NCBI GenBank assembly: GCA_030635045.1
Contig: DAOVZP010000131.1
Coordinates: forward strand, 1 to 5,671
DNA: 5,671 bases
Direction of reading: 5' to 3'
DNA from: Bacteroidota bacterium
GTDB lineage: Bacteria > Bacteroidota > Bacteroidia > Bacteroidales > B18-G4
Part shown: positions 1 to 5,671 of the stretch, piece by piece
Position numbering within the stretch: position 1 is the stretch's first letter
How the letters are laid out: each line of letters starts with the position of its first letter
Position numbers and translations under genes: made by a program
Notes under the pieces: generated by a model
Database searches by the model: none
The model's input: the letters and a program-made list of their open reading frames with translations, nothing else
What the model was told of the DNA's origin: nothing

Positions 1-443
1 CAGTGGGCCCATTCCTTGGTATAGACGGCAAATGGGTTGTGCTGCTTGCCCTCACCTCCAATAAAGGTTCCGATGATTTCCAGATGATCAAAACAGGCAA
101 TGGCAAACTCGTTTACGAGCGTGTACTTGAAAGATCGGCTGAATGGGGCACTCCGGATAATATGATGTACGTTGTTGGTGCCACCAAGGCAGAGATGTTA
201 TCCGGAATACGTAAGATCATTCCTGATCATTTCCTGCTCGTCCCCGGCGTTGGCGCACAGGGGGGGAGCCTCGAAGAAGTGGCTGCACATGGCCTCACTA
301 AAGACTGCGGATTGCTGGTAAACTCCTCAAGGGGAATTATTTATGCCGGCAACGGCCCTGACTTTGCCGATAAAGCAAAAGAGGAAGCACAGAAACTTCA
401 AAAGCAAATGGAATCGGTACTAAAAAGTGCCGGAATCTGTTAG
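1..443 (+). CDS. pyrF: Orotidine 5'-phosphate decarboxylase, 3' part (5' end outside window)
   Basis: This is the C-terminal half of OMP decarboxylase, the cytoplasmic TIM-barrel enzyme that converts orotidine monophosphate to UMP in the last step of de novo pyrimidine synthesis. The frame is already open at the window edge (first full codon at base 3, GTG read as internal Val), so the gene starts upstream; 146 residues are visible against about 270 for the long (type 2) subfamily. Counting from that Val, visible signatures are WVVLLALTSNKGS (11-23), VVGATKAEM (57-65), the phosphate-gripping loop PGVGAQGG (81-88) and LVNSSRGIIYA (105-115), whose Arg normally contacts the substrate phosphate. 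The catalytic Lys/Asp motif lies in the missing part. The C-terminus is a charged helix ending in Cys. The stop is TAG at 441-443. It converges with ilvE, and no clear hairpin terminator is visible. The family assignment is very secure. Confidence 0.95.
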   Translation, partial: VGPFLGIDGKWVVLLALTSNKGSDDFQMIKTGNGKLVYERVLERSAEWGTPDNMMYVVGATKAEMLSGIRKIIPDHFLLVPGVGAQGGSLEEVAAHGLTKDCGLLVNSSRGIIYAGNGPDFADKAKEEAQKLQKQMESVLKSAGIC

Positions 444-452
444 ATCCCCGTT

Positions 453-1472
453 TTATTCAATGATGATCTTCGTCCAGCCGTAGGGATCCGGCTCTTCACC
501 ATATTGGATGGCCCTAAGCTTATTATAGAGTTTTGTTGTTACAGGGCCTGCTTCTCCATCTCCATAGGTGAATGTTTCTCCTGTTTCCCTGTCGAATATC
601 TCACGTATCGGAGAAATAATGGCCGCTGTGCCACATGCCCCTGCCTCCTCAAACTCGCCAAGCTCTTCAACCAGAACATGCCGCTTCTCTACTTCCAGTC
701 CCATATCCTCTGCCAGGGTCCTCAAGCTCATATTGGTTATAGAGGGGAGTATGGAATGTGAATCAGGCGTGATATACTTATTGCCTTTGATACCAAAGAA
801 GTTGGCCGGGCCTGCTTCATCGATATATTTTTTCTCTTTGGCTTCGAGGAAGATCACTGAGGCGAAACCCTCTTCCTTGGCACGGGCAGCAGGTTTCAGG
901 CTTGCGGCATAATTACCGCCTACTTTGATATGGCCCGTACCCAGCGGAGCGCAACGGTCATAATCACGCACGATCTGCATCCTTACAGGATGGAATCCTT
1001 CTTTAAAATATGGGCCTACCGGCCCGACAAAGACCATGAACATATATTCTTCGGCGGGCTTTACGCCAATCTGTGGGCCTGTTCCTAAAAGAAGCGGCCG
1101 CAGATAGAGGGCAGCTCCCGTTCCAAAGGGAGGAATAAACTGCTCATTCATCTTCACGACCTTCTCGATCATCTTATAGAATAAGTCCGACGGAACCTCC
1201 GCCATCAAAATACCCTCTGCCGAACGCTGCATACGCTTCGCATTCTCTTCCCAGCGAAACACCCTTGCCTTGCCATCGACGCCGCGAAAGACCTTCATGC
1301 CTTCAAAGGCTTCCTGCCCATAGTGAAGGCATGTTGCAGCCATATGTATATTGATGTATTCCGATGATGAGACCTCAACCTCACCCCATTCTCCAAAACG
1401 GTTGTAACACCTTACATTATACTCGGTTTTAAAATAGCCGAAAGGGAGGCTTCCCCATTCTATATCTTGCAT
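453..1472 (-). CDS. ilvE: Branched-chain amino acid aminotransferase
   Basis: PLP-dependent fold-type IV aminotransferase that interconverts Leu, Ile and Val with their 2-keto acids using glutamate/2-oxoglutarate, in the cytoplasm; last step of branched-chain synthesis. With the chosen start the protein has 339 residues, a usual length for the larger BCAT group (bacterial and eukaryotic type with a long N-terminal domain). In that numbering, HYGQEAFEGMKVFR (50-63) is the conserved N-domain motif, Arg73 in VFRWEENAKRM fits the cofactor-phosphate Arg, RPLLLGTG is at 125-132, GHIKVGGNYA carries the Schiff-base Lys183, EAGPANFFG has Glu219 for the pyridine nitrogen, and CGTAAIISPI (280-289) forms the phosphate/substrate loop. 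The ATG at 1472-1470 begins MQDIEWGSLPFGYFKTEYNVR, which matches the usual family N-terminus. An in-frame ATG at 1547 would add 25 AT-rich-coded residues with no family resemblance. No Shine-Dalgarno is seen, as is common in Bacteroidota. No key residue appears missing. Confidence 0.95.
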   Translation of the reverse strand: MQDIEWGSLPFGYFKTEYNVRCYNRFGEWGEVEVSSSEYINIHMAATCLHYGQEAFEGMKVFRGVDGKARVFRWEENAKRMQRSAEGILMAEVPSDLFYKMIEKVVKMNEQFIPPFGTGAALYLRPLLLGTGPQIGVKPAEEYMFMVFVGPVGPYFKEGFHPVRMQIVRDYDRCAPLGTGHIKVGGNYAASLKPAARAKEEGFASVIFLEAKEKKYIDEAGPANFFGIKGNKYITPDSHSILPSITNMSLRTLAEDMGLEVEKRHVLVEELGEFEEAGACGTAAIISPIREIFDRETGETFTYGDGEAGPVTTKLYNKLRAIQYGEEPDPYGWTKIIIE

Positions 1473-1739
1473 ATCAAATTGTTTTAAAAATGATAAAAAT
1501 TGATTGTTGCTAAGATAAAAAATATATTCAAGAAATTGGGTCTGCACCCTCTAAATTCTCTATAAATAATCGTTAAATCACACGCTTATATATCACCTTT
1601 TTAGTCACGCCGATGAAAATAAATCGTCTCAGGGTGTGGACATTTTCCAAAAATCGGTATTAATAATTGAAGAAGCACCTCAAACCACTGACAGGTGCAA
1701 CAAACTCATTACTAACTAATACTTACTAAACGATTAACT
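1473..1739. promoter_or_regulatory. Divergent intergenic region between ilvE and the surface-protein gene set
   Basis: This 267-base AT-rich gap separates two divergently transcribed units, so it should contain promoters in both directions. No clear pair of Bacteroidota promoter boxes (TTTG near -33 and TAnnTTTG near -7) was found on either strand. The best partial match is TATATTTT on the minus strand (1526-1519), seven of eight residues of a -7 box apart from its final base, but it has no TTTG at the right distance; if real it would start ilvE mRNA downstream of the ATG at 1547 and support the start at 1472. The 30 bases before the rightward start codon are rich in ACTAA-like words and lack a Shine-Dalgarno. 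The region's role is inferred from gene layout, not from motifs. Confidence 0.45.
1675..1698 (+). promoter_or_regulatory. Small inverted repeat in the leader of the rightward gene set
   Basis: GCACCT at 1675-1680 is followed by its exact reverse complement AGGTGC at 1693-1698, with a 12-base spacer; the start codon lies 41 bases further on. It could be a short mRNA stem-loop or a regulator half-site pair. There is no U-run after it, so it is not a terminator. A 6-bp repeat of this kind can arise by chance. Confidence 0.25.
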
Positions 1740-3170
1740 ATGAAACGAACAGCAATCATCATCCTGATCTTTGTGGTGAATATGACATTCATCAGGCCAG
1801 TCACACTGCAGGCACAGTGCACCAACTGCCGGGGGACCGTATCCAGTCCGGAACGGGCGTCCAGCGCCATTGGAATAATGACTAAAGCCTCAGGCGTGGC
1901 AGCATTTGCTTCCGGCTATTATGCCATCGCCTCGGGTGAAAAAACAAGCAGCATCGGAAGCAATATACACGCCGATGGAGATCATTCCATGGTACTGGGC
2001 AGCAATGCCAACAGCCTGGGAGAAAGATCCATGATCATAGGACACGGTTTTGGAGAATACCCGGAGGACCGCCTCTTCAATAATATTAACAACAGCCTTA
2101 TGATTGGCTTTAACAGCATTTATCCAACCCTTTTTATTGGCAAATCACATTCAAAATATCGTACCGGGAGTATTGGGATTGGCAATGTAACCGATCCTGA
2201 GGCCAAATTGCATATCCGCAATGATCAGGGTGAAATCGTCGGTATATTTATCGAACAACCAAATTTCAGGATAACAGATTTTTACCTCGGGACAAAGGAT
2301 CATGGACTCAGAAGCACTGATGACCACGGCCTGATCTTCCGTACACCAAAAAATTATGTGTTCGATGACGGCAAGGTAGGCATCAACACCTATTATCCAC
2401 ACTATGACCTTGATGTGCAGGGTAGCATTTTCTCAAAGAAATTGACACTCTTCGACGAAAATCTCTATCTGGAAAACATTGAAGGTTGGGTATTACGGGC
2501 CGATGCACAGGGAAATGCTTATTGGACAGATCCTGCAATGCTCAATGATGATGACTGGACAATATCCGGGAGTAATATATACAGGGCTGAAGGAAAAGTT
2601 GGGATCGGAACCACTGATCCCGTTACAACGCTGGAAGTGAGAAACAACACGGCTACAGGTGAGTCGGGAGGAATTTGTCTGTCGAACATCGCCGGCAACA
2701 GCTGGTTTATCGGAATGACTGAAAGCCTCAAGTATGCACCGGATCTTTTGATAGGGAATTATGCAAGCCTGGAGAAAGGATATGCAGATTTTATGGTTTT
2801 CAAACCTGATGGAAATATCGGTTTGGGCACTGATGAAACATATGGCTACAAGCTGGCTGTGAATGGTGCCATTATCACGGAGGAGGTTACTGTAAAAGTC
2901 AGCGAAGACTGGCCCGATTATGTATTCAACAAGGACTATGCACTATTGCCTTTGGAACAATTGGAAAGCTTTATTGAATCAAACAGGCATCTGCCCGGAA
3001 TACCCTCTGCGGAGGATATTATCGATGAAGGACTCAGGCTTGGAGAGATGGAACGGCTGCTTCTGAAGAAAATAGAAGAGCTCACCCTGTATATTATTCA
3101 ACAGGACTATAAAATGGAAGAACTGGAAACCAGGCTGGACGTCTTTGTCCACCCACAGGAATTCAAATAG
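1740..3170 (+). CDS. Secreted fibre-like protein with YadA-type head repeats and GxVGIGT modules
   Basis: A 476-residue exported protein, probably an elongated homotrimeric surface fibre or adhesin. It has a signal peptide (basic start, hydrophobic core from residue 5, LQA|Q cleavage after residue 25); the mature chain begins QCTNC, so it is not a lipoprotein (no lipobox). Residues 39-94 are four exact-length 14-residue repeats ending in G (for example VAAFASGYYAIASG), the pattern of trimeric YadA-like adhesin heads, with a fifth start at 95. Four modules of the type GKVGIGTTDP...LEV follow near 143, 211, 285 and 358; these are frequent in Bacteroidota fibre-like proteins and phage tail fibres. 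Residues 384-465 form the conserved Bacteroidota C-terminal module (WPDYVF, HLPGIPSA, LGEMERLLLKKIEELTLYI) ending in a likely coiled coil. There is no YadA membrane anchor, T9SS sorting domain or LPxTG motif, so its attachment is unexplained. It is the first gene of the rightward set. The molecular function is inferred. Confidence 0.85.
   Translation: MKRTAIIILIFVVNMTFIRPVTLQAQCTNCRGTVSSPERASSAIGIMTKASGVAAFASGYYAIASGEKTSSIGSNIHADGDHSMVLGSNANSLGERSMIIGHGFGEYPEDRLFNNINNSLMIGFNSIYPTLFIGKSHSKYRTGSIGIGNVTDPEAKLHIRNDQGEIVGIFIEQPNFRITDFYLGTKDHGLRSTDDHGLIFRTPKNYVFDDGKVGINTYYPHYDLDVQGSIFSKKLTLFDENLYLENIEGWVLRADAQGNAYWTDPAMLNDDDWTISGSNIYRAEGKVGIGTTDPVTTLEVRNNTATGESGGICLSNIAGNSWFIGMTESLKYAPDLLIGNYASLEKGYADFMVFKPDGNIGLGTDETYGYKLAVNGAIITEEVTVKVSEDWPDYVFNKDYALLPLEQLESFIESNRHLPGIPSAEDIIDEGLRLGEMERLLLKKIEELTLYIIQQDYKMEELETRLDVFVHPQEFK
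1854..2021 (+). repeat. Four 14-residue YadA-like head repeats (coding)
   Basis: Residues 39-94 of the fibre protein divide without gaps into four 14-residue units that each end in Gly and carry a second Gly, or an Ala/Ser-Gly pair, near the middle: RASSAIGIMTKASG, VAAFASGYYAIASG, EKTSSIGSNIHADG and DHSMVLGSNANSLG. A fifth unit starts ERSMIIG. The period, the SxxxG pattern and the small residues match the left-handed beta-roll of YadA-like heads. DNA identity between the units is low, so this is an old protein repeat and not a recent tandem duplication. Confidence 0.75.
2166..2873 (+). repeat. Four dispersed GxVGIGT fibre modules (coding)
   Basis: Four short motifs with the pattern G-x-[VI]-G-[IL]-[GN]-x-x-x-x-P/Y-x-x-x-L-x-V/I recur in the fibre protein: GSIGIGNVTDPEAKLHI (from 2166), GKVGINTYYPHYDLDV (2370), GKVGIGTTDPVTTLEV (2592) and GNIGLGTDETYGYKLAV (2811). 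They are 68 to 74 residues apart, suggesting evenly spaced structural units along a shaft. The third is preceded by the linked phrase DDDWTISGSNIYRAE, a common companion in Bacteroidota proteins. Confidence 0.7.
2889..3134 (+). other. Conserved C-terminal fibre module with coiled coil (within the fibre gene)
   Basis: Residues 384-465 of the fibre protein contain WPDYVFNKDYALLPLEQLE, NRHLPGIPSAEDI and LGEMERLLLKKIEELTLYI. This block occurs at the end of many Bacteroidota proteins with GxVGIGT repeats, often labelled tail-fibre or S74-like. The last part has heptad-like spacing of Leu/Ile and alternating charges, fitting a parallel coiled coil that could register three chains. The catalytic Ser and Lys motif of S74 autoproteolytic chaperones is not recognisable, so self-cleavage is not claimed. 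Confidence 0.6.
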
Positions 3171-3224
3171 AATATTATGCATAATCATATGAATTTCCGG
3201 ATGTTATAACCAAACCATACCCCC

Positions 3225-3887
3225 ATGAAAAAAAGAACATTCATCATCTTCTGCTCAGTATTTTATATGGCATCTATGCTTGCTACAGCCCAAAACGATC
3301 ACAAGAGCAATAAGTACTGCGTCATAAAGTACGACCTGATCAGCCTGCTTGGCGACCAGGTGACCAACAGTATGGGTGTGAAGCTGGGATTTGAACTCGC
3401 TTTACCAGATGGCAGAAGCCTGGGAGCTGACCTTATGTATATTTTCCCATGCAGCTCATGCGGACAATCCTATACAACTGTAAAAACGGAAAAGACAAAA
3501 GGCTTCATGTTATCTGCGGAATACAGGTTTTATCTGTTTCGCGGGAAACATCCGCTTAGTGGATTTCATTTAGGCCCCCAGCTTGAATACCAATTTACAC
3601 GATCAGAGATGAATGAAACCTACGACAACGGCATCCTGAACATTTACCAGGTATACCGTAACCTTGTGGCAACTCATGCAATGGCCGGCTATCAGTTCCG
3701 GGTCACCGGTCCTTTATATTTCAATCCGGCACTGGGGGTTGGCCTGCGATATATCAGCAGCAGGAATGAAAATAAAAAGGGTGATGATACCGGCCAGCAT
3801 GAGTTTCCTTATAACAAGGATTTCGAATCGGGTGCAAAATGGTTCCCGGGCATTACCATCAATATTAAAATCGGACTTAAACTTTAA
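3225..3887 (+). CDS. Predicted outer-membrane beta-barrel protein
   Basis: A 220-residue exported protein. The signal peptide has MKKR at the N-terminus, a hydrophobic core and a predicted ATA|Q cleavage after residue 22. The mature chain alternates polar and hydrophobic or aromatic residues in strand-length blocks: GVKLGFELAL (51-60), LGADLMYIF (66-74), FMLSAEYRFYLF (94-105), FHLGPQLEYQFT (114-125), HAMAGYQFRV (151-160), LYFNPALGVGLRYI (164-177) and a final ITINIKIGLKL. This fits a small barrel of about eight strands; the end is Leu, not the classic Phe. Short turns such as PDGRS alternate with long polar loops. One long loop carries CSSCG (76-80), probably facing outward. No specific family is recognised; DUF3575-like or OmpW/OmpA-type small barrels are the nearest analogies. 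It lies 54 bases after the fibre gene and 9 bases before the hydrolase gene, so it may anchor or assist them. The start has no Shine-Dalgarno but directly gives a good signal peptide. Confidence 0.75.
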   Translation: MKKRTFIIFCSVFYMASMLATAQNDHKSNKYCVIKYDLISLLGDQVTNSMGVKLGFELALPDGRSLGADLMYIFPCSSCGQSYTTVKTEKTKGFMLSAEYRFYLFRGKHPLSGFHLGPQLEYQFTRSEMNETYDNGILNIYQVYRNLVATHAMAGYQFRVTGPLYFNPALGVGLRYISSRNENKKGDDTGQHEFPYNKDFESGAKWFPGITINIKIGLKL

Positions 3888-3896
3888 TACACGATC

Positions 3897-5671
3897 ATGA
3901 AACTTACACTACTACAATCACTCATCATACTGACACTATCATTGCTGATCCACGGAACACAAATAAATGCCCAGATCTGTGATGACTGGAAATCACAATC
4001 AACAGCCTATGTGGTCACGGGGTCAACACCTGCCGATCCCGGGTATTATATATGGGAGGGAAAAGCCAATATTCACGGGGTACATCTTTGTGTGCTGAAT
4101 GCAGATGTGATCCCGGTTTATATCCAGCAAAACAATAATTACATAAATTTTACCAGCCGGTTCGGCCCTTCCACTGCCCTTCTGTATATGCTCCAACTGG
4201 AAGTAAATATCAATGAAAATGGCTTTGTTAACGTTTACAGCGGCTCAGCGAAGCAGGATATTGTCTGGTATGGCTCTTCGGCAAGCTTTCCCCTGCTGGG
4301 AGATTACAACCTGAAGGTAAGGGTAACCTTCTTCGATGGCACTATCCGGTTCAGGGAATACAATGTTAAAGTAATCCCTCAATCCCAAAACCTGTACAAG
4401 GACAATGTAGGGAACACCTTACGAAAGTGGCAGGGAAATGATCCTAATGGGCTCAATGCCATCGTATTTTCGGAAGGTTTTGACGCTTACAATACAAACC
4501 CGCAGGAAATGTATTACTATGCCGCTGCCGATCTGATCGAATGTTTCAGAAGCAATGGATATGATGTTTTTCTACTTGACAATTATTTTGGCACCCAGGA
4601 TATCAGGAATAATGCAGCAGTATTTGCCTCTGCAGTTGAATACATTTCAAATATGTATGGGCAGGAGCTCATAGTAGCCGGGGGTGTAAGCATGGGAGGC
4701 ATCATCTCACGCTATGCACTAGCAAAAGCTGAGCAGGACGGAAACCATTTGCCGGTACATACTTTTATTGCCATTGACTCCCCTCACCAGGGAGCTATTA
4801 TTTCCGAGCCACTGCAAAACTTTAAAAAATCCAATGAAGCAGGTGATGAATTTGCCAAGCACGCCCTGAGCAACGAGGCAGCCCGTCAATTGCTTATGTA
4901 TAACGCCTATGACCCGGGAGGATCGGTGCATCAGGCCTTTTTCAATGAACTGAATTCTTTGAATGGAGACGGCTACCCTCACCTGACAAGAAATATTGGT
5001 GTTTCCTTTTCAACAAATCAGCCAAATCCAAATTCAGGGGCATGGTACAAGATCACTTATCATACAGGCCCCTTCAGCGGCACTGTGAAGACTTTTGACC
5101 TGACAGATGCTGAAATGCTCGCAGGCTCATGGCTGCCACAAGACCTTACTACCATGTCGCCAATAATAAAACAGGCAAGCTACTGGTGGCTGCAACTACT
5201 TGTACCGGGTATCACACCCCTCTATTACCCCACTATCGAGTTTGAGAGGTTCACCGACCCGACCTATATCCCCTATTACAGCGCTCTCGACATACGGAAT
5301 GGAAATTCATTGTTTGATGTATGCATCGAGACCGAAAGCACTTCATGGCACGATGTGCTGCCCGAAGATATCCTTGAAGATATTGTAAATGAGGTGATCC
5401 TTACGGATACTTATTTCCAGCATGTATTCGTGATGGGACAATGGTCCCTCAGAGGCAAAAAAGTAGCCGCCGGCAATTATGTGACATTACTTATGTCCCA
5501 GGGCGATGTAGTTGTATTACCCGGAGGTAACCTTGACATCCAGGCTTCTGAGATTGTAATGCTGAGGGATGGGTTTTCTGCACGCTATGGATCAGTGCTC
5601 ACTGCAAAGGCAGACCCTGACCTGTACTATGAGTGCAACAGTGAGTCCGGCACACCGGATATGTTAAAACC
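3897..5671 (+). CDS. Secreted alpha/beta-hydrolase (lipase/esterase-like) with coathanger-like domain, 3' end outside window
   Basis: ATG at 3897 opens a frame with no stop to the window edge: 591 codons plus two bases. Residues 1-25 are a signal peptide (INA|Q cleavage; mature start QICDDW). Residues about 90-160 are beta-rich, possibly Ig-like. The hydrolase core follows: strand NAIVFSEGFDAYN (187-199), where lipases usually have HG and this has EG; VFLLDNYFG (224-231); helix; then IVAGGVSMGGIISRYALA (259-276) with the GxSxG elbow and nucleophile Ser265; and FIAIDSPHQGA (290-300), as in PGAP1/DUF676-type lipases. The YIPYYSALDI stretch (457-466) and His485 in SWHDVLPEDI may belong to the C-terminal part of the active site; the acid residue cannot be assigned. 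Residues about 515-576 (GKKVAAGNYVTLL, DIQASEIVMLRDGF, ARYGSVLTAKAD) resemble the coathanger-stack beta domain of secreted Bacteroidota proteins. A T9SS sorting tail may lie beyond the edge. Substrate unknown; an ester or lipid is likely. Confidence 0.85.
   Translation, partial: MKLTLLQSLIILTLSLLIHGTQINAQICDDWKSQSTAYVVTGSTPADPGYYIWEGKANIHGVHLCVLNADVIPVYIQQNNNYINFTSRFGPSTALLYMLQLEVNINENGFVNVYSGSAKQDIVWYGSSASFPLLGDYNLKVRVTFFDGTIRFREYNVKVIPQSQNLYKDNVGNTLRKWQGNDPNGLNAIVFSEGFDAYNTNPQEMYYYAAADLIECFRSNGYDVFLLDNYFGTQDIRNNAAVFASAVEYISNMYGQELIVAGGVSMGGIISRYALAKAEQDGNHLPVHTFIAIDSPHQGAIISEPLQNFKKSNEAGDEFAKHALSNEAARQLLMYNAYDPGGSVHQAFFNELNSLNGDGYPHLTRNIGVSFSTNQPNPNSGAWYKITYHTGPFSGTVKTFDLTDAEMLAGSWLPQDLTTMSPIIKQASYWWLQLLVPGITPLYYPTIEFERFTDPTYIPYYSALDIRNGNSLFDVCIETESTSWHDVLPEDILEDIVNEVILTDTYFQHVFVMGQWSLRGKKVAAGNYVTLLMSQGDVVVLPGGNLDIQASEIVMLRDGFSARYGSVLTAKADPDLYYECNSESGTPDMLK
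5439..5624 (+). other. Coathanger-like beta-stack domain (within the hydrolase gene)
   Basis: Residues 515-576 of the hydrolase show stacked short strands of the form VAAGNYVTLL, DVVVLPGGNLDIQA, IVMLRDGFSARYGSVLTA, ending near ADPDL. The order 'I-x-L-x-x-GF-x-A-x-x-G-S' is the hallmark of the coathanger-stack repeats that follow catalytic domains in exported Bacteroidota proteins and often precede a T9SS C-terminal domain. The call rests on pattern memory and not on a profile search. Confidence 0.5.

Noticed and set aside
443..488. Inverted repeat GATCCC (443-448) and GGGATC (483-488) near the end of pyrF.
   Set aside because: The 34-base loop is too long and lies mostly in ilvE coding sequence; no T-run follows.
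504..912. Two + strand open frames opposite ilvE (504-761 and 568-912).
   Set aside because: They lie entirely antisense to a well-conserved gene, have no recognisable domain, and their compositions (Ser/Pro/Cys-rich) are typical of shadow frames.
1535..1550. Short hairpin GGGT-CTGC-ACCC near 1538-1549 upstream of ilvE.
   Set aside because: A stem of only four pairs with no T-run and no conserved context; too weak to call an attenuator or operator.
1816..1829. Possible lipoprotein signal in the fibre protein because Cys follows the signal peptide.
   Set aside because: The residues before Cys27 are LQAQ; the required small residue at -1 (Gly/Ala/Ser) is replaced by Gln, so a signal peptidase I site LQA|Q fits better.
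3174..3185. Perfect 12-base palindrome ATTATGCATAAT between the fibre and barrel genes.
   Set aside because: AT-rich, with no loop and no T-run, so it is not a convincing terminator; a chance match is likely in AT-rich spacer DNA.
2151..3188. Minus-strand open frames inside the fibre gene (2151-2402, 2519-2731, 2979-3188).
   Set aside because: Antisense to a gene with clear repeats and a conserved end; no motifs or start context of their own.
3664..3900. A + strand frame overlapping the end of the barrel gene.
   Set aside because: Out-of-frame shadow of the barrel coding sequence; the frame of the barrel shows regular amphipathic strands right up to its stop.
4719..5388. A minus-strand frame (4719-4982) and a + strand frame (5200-5388) within the hydrolase.
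   Set aside because: Both overlap the uninterrupted hydrolase frame, which has a signal peptide, GxSxG elbow and coathanger-like domain.

Overview
The window looks like a chromosomal fragment from a member of the Bacteroidota (probably Bacteroidales or a relative). The reasons are the long PyrF subfamily seen at the left edge, a Bacteroidota-style branched-chain aminotransferase, the absence of Shine-Dalgarno sequences before every start codon, three exported proteins whose predicted signal-peptidase sites all read Ala|Gln, and several protein modules typical of that phylum (GxVGIGT fibre repeats, a conserved C-terminal fibre module, a coathanger-like beta stack).

The left part (1-1472) is housekeeping metabolism. 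It holds the 3' half of pyrF (pyrimidine synthesis, + strand), which converges with a complete ilvE (branched-chain amino acid transamination, - strand); only 9 bases separate the two stop codons. A 267-base AT-rich gap (1473-1739) then separates ilvE from a divergent rightward gene set. This gap must hold the promoters for both directions, and it contains one small inverted repeat in the leader of the rightward set.

The right part (1740-5671) is a compact three-gene set of exported proteins, all on the + strand with gaps of 54 and 9 bases, most simply one operon. The first gene encodes a 476-residue fibre-like protein with a YadA-like head of 14-residue repeats, four GxVGIGT modules and a C-terminal coiled-coil module. 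The second encodes a 220-residue predicted outer-membrane beta-barrel. The third runs off the right edge and encodes a secreted alpha/beta-hydrolase with a GVSMG nucleophile elbow followed by a coathanger-like domain. It is the longest reading frame in the window and has no stop before the edge.

A plausible inference is that the three products form a surface-exposed adhesive or degradative assembly (fibre, barrel, lipase/esterase-like enzyme). The sequence shows only co-orientation, tight spacing and shared export signals; the partnership and substrate are unknown. No RNA genes, CRISPR arrays, insertion sequences or phage integration signals were seen.
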